A program made the position numbers and the translations under genes. DNA of 11,598 nucleotides. Origin: Heterostelium multicystogenum. Its lineage: Eukaryota; Evosea; Eumycetozoa; Acytosteliales; Acytosteliaceae. The notes beneath the pieces are model-generated. The model was not told the origin of the DNA. It was given only the letters and a program-made list of their open reading frames with translations, and did no database searches. Within the stretch, counting starts at the first letter, position 1. Every line of letters begins with the position of its first letter. The stretch covers positions 1-11,598 of the forward strand of contig RCNN01000390.1 of NCBI GenBank assembly GCA_003667245.1, read 5' to 3'. Below are positions 1 through 6,392 of this stretch, in pieces.

Positions 1-703
1 TCCGCGGCATCGGTATCTTGGATTCCAAAATTAATGGCAATCGGTCAAGGTCTTAACTTTTCCAAACATGATGGTATTTTTTTTGGTTTCCAAGTGACTT
101 GTTTGAAGAGAATGTCATCACTGGGAAACAATAGGTTGAGAATATCATTTCCAACATTTTGGATGAGTGCTTGGATGCTGTAGACCATTAATATCCTTCA
201 AGCTGATAAGATGGCAGCTTTTGTTTTCTGAGCGATGGAATTGAGACCGTCAGCGCCAACTAAAAAATCAGCTCTCACACACATGGAAACCATCGTCAAA
301 ATATACGGGTCACTCTCCTCGTGGTCCTCACGGTAACGATTGGAAACACTTGCCATAGTGGATATCGATATCTTCAGCTAAAATATAATTTAGGCCGCTC
401 TTTGTCGATATAACTAGAGCAAGTAAGTTGATTAAGGATTTCCAGATTGCGGTCTGTCACAACAAACCGACCATTGTGCAACCTAGTCTCAGACTCTATC
501 TTTTGGTATTTAATACATGGACAATGCTTCTCTTAATGAATCTTTGCCCATTTTAGTAAGTCCAACATAACATCCATGGTACTTTGGCAATCTTTAATTC
601 CTTTTCATAGACTTCTACACTAAATTTACCACCAATATTTTCTTTAAACAATTTTGCCCAAAGTAAGACCACCAGTTCCACTTCCTATAATAACAATCTT
701 CAT
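1..703 (-). pseudogene. FAD-dependent monooxygenase, 5' part, frameshifted and cut by window edge
   Basis: Read on the minus strand from the ATG at 703-701, the protein begins MKIVIIGSGTGGLTL, the GxGxxG dinucleotide-binding motif of FAD-dependent (UbiH/salicylate hydroxylase-type) monooxygenases. Further on come HGCYVGLTKMGKDSLREAL (about 515-580), RFVVTDRNLEIL (about 435-475), AEDIDIHYGKCF (about 343-378) and RADFLVGADGLNS (about 236-275), the last being the family's second FAD motif (GADG). These blocks lie in different frames. I place single-base lesions near 657-659, 583-585, 509-513, 421-422, 342-343, 219-222 and 185-197. Each of the first six is resolved by removing one base from a short run. 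No substitution-type stop is needed to explain the breaks. The C-terminal half lies beyond base 1. It would be a flavoprotein hydroxylase using NAD(P)H and O2; the substrate cannot be told. It may be a true pseudogene or a poorly sequenced gene; the family assignment is firmer than its state. Confidence 0.72.
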
Positions 704-1355
704 ACTACAAAAAATCCATGAATTATTTAAATATATCTGGGCTAAATACCTCCTTCTTTATAATGTTCATATGAACCTACTCAGTTTTCATTTTTGTTTC
801 TAATTTGTTCGGTAGCTACTTATTGTTTTTAAAAAATACTTTGTTTAAAATGTAATGTATTCATTATGAATGAAAATTGATTGATTTAATACGTTTTCAT
901 TGGTATTCCTACAAATGAAAGGATGTACAACTAATGATTATCATTTCACTGTTTGATTACTCATTGTTCTTCTTTTAAAGAAAAGTACCAAAGATCTTAT
1001 ATAATGTTTGAACATTATTATGTACCTACACATACTAAACAGCACTACATTCATTATATGTAATGGTACTGTTGTATAAACTGTGTTGCATTGTTGTTGT
1101 TGTTATATTTTATATGGTGACCAGACGGGGGTTAATATAGGTATTTTTAAATAGACTATGACTCATCATTCCAAATTATTTTTTACAAGTGTTGAACTTT
1201 ATTGGCTTTCCTCTATCTTTTGATGATTCATTCGACTTGTCAGATAACAAAATCAATAATAATAGTAAATTTAATAATAGTATTAAAAGCAATCTCAAAT
1301 AACAACTTCAAAACAAAAATGTACATTTTTATTATTAAATTTAGAGAGCCTCTGA
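704..1355. other. AT-rich intergenic spacer
   Basis: This spacer separates the start of the FAD monooxygenase, which reads leftward, from the 3' end of the beta-helix gene, which also reads leftward. The part nearest 704 should hold the monooxygenase promoter. The part nearest 1355 should hold the 3' UTR of the beta-helix gene. I see no tRNA, no convincing small ORF and no repeat. The only compositional oddity is a short GC-rich patch at about 1117-1131 in otherwise AT-rich sequence. Confidence 0.5.
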
Positions 1356-3106
1356 TCAATAATAATGGCTTATACTTGTGACGGTTATGATGTCTCTTTG
1401 TAAATGATATAAACCCACTAGAAGAATAGTGGCGCAGCCTACTGACACTCCAACTGAAATACCAACTATTTTGGCCATTGGTCAGTGATAACTTTTTATG
1501 CTTGGGTTTATCTTTGATCGGAATTGTTATTGTCACTCGATCCACTAGTGTTTCCTCCAGTAGTTTCGTGTCTTCGCGTTCCGGTGTGACTACCTCCAGT
1601 TGTAGTTCCTTCAGTTGTAGCTCCTCCAGTTGTAGCTCCTCCGGTTGTAGCTCCTCCGGTTGTGGTTCCTCCGGTTGTAGATCCTCCAGTTGTGGTGCTA
1701 TCACCTGTTTGGCTATTACAAATTATCTCCAACAATGTTGCTGTGAATGGTACACTCATATCCTACTTTGGTATCGGATACGCATGAGAGTGCAGGTGTG
1801 ACATCATTGTTAGTTACATTGTTGATATACATTGTGGTGGAGTTGCAAACCATTGCTGTTGTGGTGTTAGTGTCACTCAAGAATACCAAGTCACTAAAGA
1901 TAAAATCTGCATTTCCATTGGTGGTAAAGATGGAGCTACCAATACCAATTCCATTGGAGTTATTGGAAAATGATAAGTTGGTGGCGATAGACTTGGAGGC
2001 GTTGGAATAGTAGATTGCTCCTCCATTGAACACGCAGAAGTTTTCCGAAAATGAGGAATCATAGATATTAGAGGATCCACCCGTGATGTAAATGGCTCCT
2101 CCATTGTTGGATCCAATGGTCATGTTGAAGAGACTTCCACCAACTTCCAAAGTATTGGATTGATCAGCTTCATAGTCAATAGCAGTCGATCCAATATTCC
2201 ACTGGAAAGTGGAGTTTAGAACCTTCAAGTTGTTATTATACGATTGGATGAATCCTCCATAGTTGGAACGAAGTGAATTGTTGTAGAATATCAAGTCAGA
2301 TATTTCAACAGTTCCTTCGTTGGAGTCCAATGTAATAATTCCAATTCTACCCTTGTTATAAGCCATTGTTGTATTTTGAATGCTAGCAGAAGTAATCAAC
2401 GCATTAATTACGCTATCATTATGACGACGTTATTGTTGATTTGGCAATTGTAGATGCTAAGCTGACCTTGGCTCTCAGAGTGGAATACTGTACCGCAATC
2501 GGCAGAGTTATTGAAAAACACAGAGTTGGAGTAAACTACAGCAGTGTTTGATACTTTTGATTGAACATGAACAATTCCATACTCGGCTTTGTTTTCAGCA
2601 ATGTAAACATTGTCCAAAGTCAAAAGAGTACCACTCCACTGAGTATTAATATTTACAACAGTTCCATTTCCAGTAATATTTTCAGTAATATTTCCATTAA
2701 TAATACTTAGATAGCTGAGTGTCAAGTTGGTGAATCCGGCAGCAGTGTCTTGGATAGTTACAAAACTAGCTTTATTTTGTAAATCAATAATGGCCTTGAA
2801 GTTTGTAGTAACACTGGTAATCGTAACATTCTGGTTTACGATATTTATAAAACTATTATTTGAACCAACATAAGTTCCATAGACCAAACTGAGAACTAAT
2901 GAATCTGATTTTGGTTGAATAGCCTCATATGCCTGCAGACCCGACAAGATATCTGAACAGGCCGTCTGGAGAGTATCTCCACATGGCATACTATAAGGCA
3001 GAGTTGAATCTACATAAATTTGATTTGAAGATTGACATAATCCAATCAATCCAATAAATACAACAACTCCTACTACTTGAAAATTATTTTTTTTATTTCT
3101 AGACAT
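1356..3106 (-). CDS. Secreted/surface beta-helix protein with TTGG stalk and C-terminal TM anchor (frameshifted)
   Basis: The chosen start is the ATG at 3106-3104 (MSRNKKNN) in an A-rich context; an in-frame ATG 13 codons upstream lacks that context. A signal peptide (about residues 1-27, hydrophobic VVGVVVFIGLIGL) is followed by QIYVDST and a Cys-containing block (PCGDTLQTACSDILSGLQ), typical of a large dictyostelid family of Pmp/right-handed beta-helix surface proteins. Then come many short strands with GGxI/FxNN and N-glycosylation sequons (2408-3000; 1716-2430), a Thr-Gly stalk (1593-1697), a basic patch (KDKPKHKK, about 1485-1510) and a TM helix IVGISVGVSVGCATILLVG (about 1412-1470). Frame changes are needed near 2431 (a base missing), 1720-1722, 1515-1521 and 1478-1481 (one base extra each). 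The tail after the TM is uncertain: one frame stops at 1356-1358, another continues with a basic KRHHNRHKYKP. The likely role is a cell-surface or matrix glycoprotein; the ligand is unknown. The ordered domains across frames suggest a real gene with indel errors or recent decay. Confidence 0.75.
1593..1697. repeat. 15-bp minisatellite, seven units, coding the TTGG stalk
   Basis: Seven consecutive 15-bp units follow the plus-strand pattern cctcc(a/g)gttgt(a/g)g(c/t)t with a few substitutions. On the minus strand each unit codes for five residues of the type T-T-G-G-x, giving a Thr/Gly stalk between the beta-helix and the membrane anchor. Such repeats change length readily by slippage, and a multiple of 15 keeps the reading frame. 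The unit variants show the array is not freshly homogenised. Confidence 0.9.
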
Positions 3107-3620
3107 TTTAATATTTAAATAATTTTGCTGGTTTCCACAATGCAATATGACGAAATCAATTTATATAGTTAACGAATGAAGTTGGAATATTCTTTGTATT
3201 TTGCTTTCGCTCAATACTTAAAGTTGCCAAAAATCTAAAATATCAAGATTAAGTACCGAGATATTTATTAATTTTTATGTTTGTGTGCAAAATTATCAAT
3301 GACCTTTCAAAAATTTGAACAGCATTCCAACTTCTAGATCAATGCTAATCATCTTCGAAAAAAGATGACCATCTTAAAAGAAACAGATTTTCATACATAC
3401 CAAAGTAGACTGCATCCGTATTCTGATTAGAATAAACATAATTCTTTATTTTTAAAGTTAAGAGCTTATCATCATTCCTAGGATAGATAATATCAGATTC
3501 TTCATTTCCAAATTCCAATATATATCTTGATTTTTACATAAAAATTTATCTAAGTTTTATAATAAAAATACTAGAGAAGATGCATGTTGAGTATCGGTGG
3601 TACTGTGGATGCTCGCCTGC
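3107..3620. other. AT-rich spacer with small inverted repeats
   Basis: This lies between the beta-helix gene start and the lipase stop, both on the minus strand, so it should contain the beta-helix promoter and the lipase 3' UTR. An 11-bp inverted repeat (gaagttggaat at 3178-3188, attccaacttc at 3324-3334) and two small potential hairpins (agcatt/aatgct at 3321-3346; tcatctt/aagatga at 3349-3368) are present. I see no gene or convincing RNA here. Confidence 0.45.
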
Positions 3621-4691
3621 TTAGCAGCAACATGTTTGGCCTAAATAGTGGAGGTGATCATCAGGTCTATAGGTTAATGGGTCGACTGAATCACTACAAG
3701 AGGGATCTTCTCCGCTATCGTTGCAAATTTTGTAGGAGGTTACATTGTTCTGGTACCAAACTTCATTTGGTACATGGTGGTATTCATAAATTGTATATTC
3801 AGGTGGAAGCTATAATTAACAAAAATAGTTAGTGAATGGTTACATTGATTTGGTACAGCTATGAGCTGTATGGTTAAAAATATTTACATGTGGAACTGGA
3901 TCTCTTTGGTTGACTACTCTCCAATTATTTCTGTGAATATCGTTATAGTATTGAGCAAATACATCATTACCAACTCTTGGAGATCCAATTGTCATAGAAT
4001 AAACATCAATATTTGGGAACCAATTTAGTACTGATAAAGTACAGAATGCTATAAAATTAATTATAATAAGTATTTGAGATGATGAACGGAATATCAAAAA
4101 TATCTACATACTTGAAACTGCTGCACCATAAGAATGTCCCAACACCATAATTCTGTTGCAACTTTCACATTGTTTGAGTGAATCTATAATTCCAGCATGG
4201 ATATCTTCAGAAACACTAACCCAAGAGTGATAGAATCCATAGTGGACCTTGGCGTCAGTGACATTGGGATAGTCGACACGGAAGAACTCAAAATTTTCAA
4301 TCCAATCTGTAGTTGATACCGATCCTCTAAAAGCAACATAAACTATAATTAATCCAAAAGTTTTAGTATACTTTTTTTTTTTTTGCTTTTTAAAACAATC
4401 AATTGTAATAATACCTGTATTATTATAAGTTGTAATGATACCTCTTGTACTGGTATCATTATTTTGAATAACCTTTGCATTGGTAGCACCTGGGAAATTC
4501 TGACATCTGGGGCAAGTCCAATCCAAAACCTGTTCGGTGTCGCAGTAGGCCACATAGTTCATCAATACATTGTCAACACCAAACTCCTGAGAATATGGGT
4601 TTTGGGGCGGTTCATTAGACAACACTTTTTGTTCAACATTAATCAGATAGAAAACCACTACCAAAAGAAATAGATAATTTTTTATTACCAT
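3621..4691 (-). CDS. Secreted class 3 lipase, four exons, 285 aa
   Basis: Exons are 4691-4415, 4342-4112, 4048-3888 and 3809-3621 (277, 231, 161 and 189 nt; 858 nt in all), joined in frame with no lesion. Introns of 72, 63 and 78 nt have GT donors and TATAG acceptors. The protein has a signal peptide (about residues 1-25, NYLFLLVVVFYLI), the class 3 lipase block VYVAFRGS (93-100) before TTDW, the nucleophile elbow GHSYG (161-165, catalytic Ser163), SMTIGSPRVGN (187-197), and DPVPHLPP (219-226) holding the catalytic Asp219. The catalytic His is in DDHLHYLG near the C-terminus (His275 or His277). Two joins restore family motifs: NNT|VYVAFRG and VPH|LPP. Several cysteines (50, 60, 63, 151, 154 and the final CC) fit an extracellular or lysosomal protein. 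It should hydrolyse acylglycerol or phospholipid esters; the substrate cannot be told. Confidence 0.93.
3810..3887 (-). other. Lipase intron 3, 78 nt
   Basis: The donor is CCACAT|GTAAATAT and the acceptor TTAATTATAG|CTTCC. Splicing restores the conserved VPHLPP following the catalytic aspartate and gives access to the last exon with the catalytic histidine. Confidence 0.88.
4049..4111 (-). other. Lipase intron 2, 63 nt
   Basis: The donor is TCAA|GTATGTAG and the acceptor TTTTATAG|CATTC. Splicing joins GAAVS to TFCTLSVLNW, as expected for the helix after the catalytic serine. Unspliced reading hits a stop inside the donor (TAG of GTATGTAG). Confidence 0.88.
4343..4414 (-). other. Lipase intron 1, 72 nt, stop-free and in frame
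   Basis: The donor is ACAG|GTATTATT and the acceptor TTAATTATAG|TTTATG. The length is a multiple of three and the frame is open, so an unspliced message still codes. It would insert 24 residues, rich in Lys from a 13-A run, just before the conserved VYVAFRGS strand. Splicing is preferred because it restores the family motif. Confidence 0.82.
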
Positions 4692-4826
4692 TTCTTTATC
4701 TTTAAATTATTATTTATAAAGAAGATTTGTATTTTAAAATGATTGGTGATTTGAATCTATTTCATTCTTCAGCGGAGTTTACTCATTTAGATTTTTTGAT
4801 TTTAAAATAGTAAAATTGCTTTGAAA

Positions 4827-5082
4827 AAGAAATATCTAACCAGGAAAGAAATACCTAAATGTAAAGTTTTAGTGCAAAAGAAGATTTATGTTTGGAGGTG
4901 GACCTTTAAATTTAATATCAAGGGAACATTTTAAAAAACCAAATCAAAAAAATAAAAAAATAAATCAAAAGTTTTGAATGCCAAGCCTTCGGATGTTATT
5001 TTTTGTTTGTCATCAATCATCAAAGATATTTATATAAATAATATAAAATATGGTTAATAGTATTCCTGGTTAGATATTTCTT
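4827..5082. repeat. Perfect 20-bp inverted repeat enclosing 216 bp
   Basis: The left arm 4827-4846 (aagaaatatctaaccaggaa) is the exact reverse complement of 5063-5082. The interior is AT-rich and noncoding, with an A-rich stretch near 4935-4972. Outside the arms the match ends at once and I find no target-site duplication. It could be a MITE-like remnant or a stem-forming element between the lipase promoter and the tRNA gene. The whole spacer 4692-5234 contains no gene. Confidence 0.8.
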
Positions 5083-5234
5083 GATATCAGGTTTTGATAA
5101 TAAACAATATTTTTTTATATCGATAAAGTGAATAGTCAAGTTATTTCAATAGAAAACCTTATTTACCAAGTTTTCTTACTCTAAAACTTAAATTTAAAAC
5201 CTACAATACTAAATTTTGTTACCGATCATCAAAT

Positions 5235-5306
5235 TCCCCTTTGGTCTAGTGGTGAGGATTTTCGCCTGTCACGCGAAAGGCCCGGGTTCAATTCCCGGAA
5301 GGGGAG
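5235..5306 (+). tRNA. tRNA-Asp (anticodon GTC)
   Basis: A complete 72-nt cloverleaf can be drawn. The acceptor stem TCCCCTT (5235-5241) pairs with AAGGGGA (5299-5305) and the discriminator is G5306. The anticodon stem TTCGC/GCGAA encloses the loop CTGTCAC with anticodon GTC at 5268-5270, and the T stem CCGGG/CCCGG encloses TTCAATT. There is no intron, and CCA is not encoded, as usual in eukaryotes. The Pol III internal promoter is visible as an A box (TGGTCTAGTGG, 5242-5252) and a B box (GGTTCAATTCC, 5285-5295). The retroelement remnant starts only about 12-26 bp downstream. Confidence 0.97.
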
Positions 5307-5311
5307 GAATA

Positions 5312-5315
5312 TTTT
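5312..5315 (+). terminator. Pol III terminator of tRNA-Asp
   Basis: A run of four T residues lies 6 bp after the mature tRNA 3' end, the expected RNA polymerase III stop signal. It is minimal, and lies just before the sequence that becomes retroelement coding frame. Confidence 0.7.
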
Positions 5316-5332
5316 GAGAATTTACATTTCGC

Positions 5333-6004
5333 ATGCGGTTTAAACAGAATCAGACACCACATGATGGTCAAAGTACCATTTCCCTGCTGACTAGATTCTC
5401 TTTTGATGAGCAGTTCAAGAACATAGCCAAAATCAAAGGTCCGGCCTGTCGAGACGTTATATTCCGTTTCTTCGCCCACGCTCTCCCCATTAACCATCTC
5501 AGGGAAGAGCATAACTGTGTCCTGTGTGGTCTTTCAATAGACTCAAAGCCATATGACCATTATTTCTTTGGTTGCATTGCTCTTTTTGGGTTAACTTTAC
5601 TATCAAAAATCAAGAATCAATATAGAAGATATTGCGGTTACAATCTCCTAAACTGGTCTATCACTAACATCTCTTTTATAAATACCAAATCAGGTAAGAG
5701 AACCAAACTGCCGTTCCTGCATTTAACCGCGTGCATAATCAGAGCCATATGGAGAGTGGTGTCCAACAATCTGTATGGTGATAAGACACTTGACTTCACT
5801 AACACTCCTAAGTTGTCAAGCAAGTACTATAAAAACTTGGTTGCAATAAATTACCATAAGCTCTGTTTATCGCTGACTTCCAAAGGCACTGCTGAACCAG
5901 CCACCACCGTTGCTATCAATGAGTTCAAAAAAGACTGGAACATTTTTCACCATCTCTGGTTGCGATATCCCAATCTGGCGCTCCCGCGTTCATTTATAGA
6001 TTAA
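5333..6004 (+). CDS. C-terminal fragment of non-LTR retrotransposon ORF2, zf-RVT type
   Basis: An open frame of 223 codons starts at the first ATG, which is probably internal to the ancestral ORF2. The key motif is Cys62-x2-Cys65-x10-His76-x4-Cys81 (NCVLCG ... YDHYFFGC), preceded by VIFRFFAHALPINH. This arrangement of a helix followed by CxxC...HxxxxC is the zinc-binding domain found after the reverse transcriptase in plant and dictyostelid LINE-type elements. The rest (82-223) is a basic/aromatic tail of the kind seen at ORF2 ends. No stop or frameshift interrupts it, so the copy is either young or has kept its frame by chance. Its composition is less AT-rich than the flanks. It probably makes no functional product. 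Confidence 0.68.
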   Translation: MRFKQNQTPHDGQSTISLLTRFSFDEQFKNIAKIKGPACRDVIFRFFAHALPINHLREEHNCVLCGLSIDSKPYDHYFFGCIALFGLTLLSKIKNQYRRYCGYNLLNWSITNISFINTKSGKRTKLPFLHLTACIIRAIWRVVSNNLYGDKTLDFTNTPKLSSKYYKNLVAINYHKLCLSLTSKGTAEPATTVAINEFKKDWNIFHHLWLRYPNLALPRSFID

Positions 6005-6075
6005 TATTTCATTTGGATATGAATACAAAACAAAAAAAACAAAAAAAAAAACAGGAAAAATGAAAAAAAAAAAAA

Positions 6076-6195
6076 GTATTTCGGACAATCACGACTGTCC
6101 CTTTGTGTCGTGAAATATATATATATAGTACACTGTGAGGTTCTGACCCTCACCATTTATTATTTAATTAATAAATTATGATCACCTGGATGATT
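6076..6195 (+). other. Retroelement 3' UTR module with competing hairpins
   Basis: This 120-nt segment lies between two A-rich tracts. GGACA (6083-6087) can pair with TGTCC (6096-6100). TCACGAC (6089-6095) can pair with GTCGTGA (6107-6113). The first stem lies across the left arm of the second, so only one can form. A further hairpin is GTGAGG (6135-6140) with CCTCAC (6148-6153), loop TTCTGAC. LINE 3' UTR structures can be recognised by the element's own reverse transcriptase; that role here is inference. Confidence 0.5.
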
Positions 6196-6232
6196 AAAAA
6201 AAAAAAAAAAAAAAAAACACCACAGTGACCCA

Positions 6233-6310
6233 GATACGGCCATAAAAAGAATACAATACCTCATCTCGTCCGATCTGACCCAAAGAATTTCCAACCACGA
6301 GGCAGTCAAT
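6233..6310 (+). pseudogene. Truncated 5S rRNA-like sequence
   Basis: GATACGGCCATA (6233-6244) matches the near-universal eukaryotic 5S rRNA 5' segment. ATCTCGTCCGATCTG (6263-6277) matches the 5S helix III/loop C segment. The spacing between the two blocks equals that of vertebrate 5S rRNA as I recall it. Following sequence (AAAG, AACC, GAGGCAGTCAATCA) still loosely fits the middle of a 5S gene. The 3' third, including the expected GGATGGGAGACC-type region, is absent, and helix II does not pair well, so this is not a functional gene. It begins 15 bp after the retroelement poly(A). It may be a 5S pseudogene, a retroposed 5S fragment or the head of a 5S-derived SINE. The right boundary is approximate; 6311-6392 shows nothing recognisable. 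Confidence 0.6.
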
Positions 6311-6392
6311 CAGACCAATAATTACTAGTTATCATCAGTTATTTATTTAAGTATTTACATTCAACTAATAAGTTGAGTTTATAAGCAGACAA

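Larger units (their letters stand above)
5318..6217 (+). mobile_element. 5'-truncated non-LTR retrotransposon (TRE-like) with poly(A) tail
   Basis: The frame of the element is open from 5318, just after an in-frame stop at 5315-5317, through the stop at 6002-6004. It is followed by a 3' UTR with an A-rich tract (about 6027-6075), hairpin sequence (6076-6195) and a 22-nt A run (6196-6217). The coding part is the zinc-knuckle C-terminus typical of LINE-type ORF2. The reverse transcriptase and endonuclease are missing, so the copy is dead on its own. It starts about 12-26 bp after tRNA-Asp. In Dictyostelium, TRE elements are known to integrate next to tRNA genes, TRE3 downstream and TRE5 upstream. 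No target-site duplication is visible. The left end is uncertain within about 5316-5333. Confidence 0.72.

Noticed and set aside
1593..1697. CRISPR-like array
   Set aside because: The units are contiguous with no spacers, lie in a coding frame, and the genome is eukaryotic.
1478..1801. Ser/Cys-rich open frame on the plus strand
   Set aside because: It is the antisense reading of the 15-bp stalk repeat and has no gene-like flanks.
5288..5512. Open frame on the minus strand across the tRNA and retroelement
   Set aside because: It overlaps the tRNA and the strong plus-strand zinc-knuckle frame and shows no motif.
6135..6153. Pol III B box in the retroelement tail (GGTTCTGACCC)
   Set aside because: It lacks the conserved A after GGTTCn and is better explained as the loop and arm of the GTGAGG/CCTCAC hairpin.
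5318..6232. Target-site duplication around the retroelement
   Set aside because: Sequence after the poly(A) (caccacagtg) has no match next to the tRNA gene, so no duplication can be shown.
6218..6310. 5S fragment as a template-jump chimera with this LINE copy
   Set aside because: Template jumping would put the other RNA at the 5' end of the element; here it lies after the poly(A).
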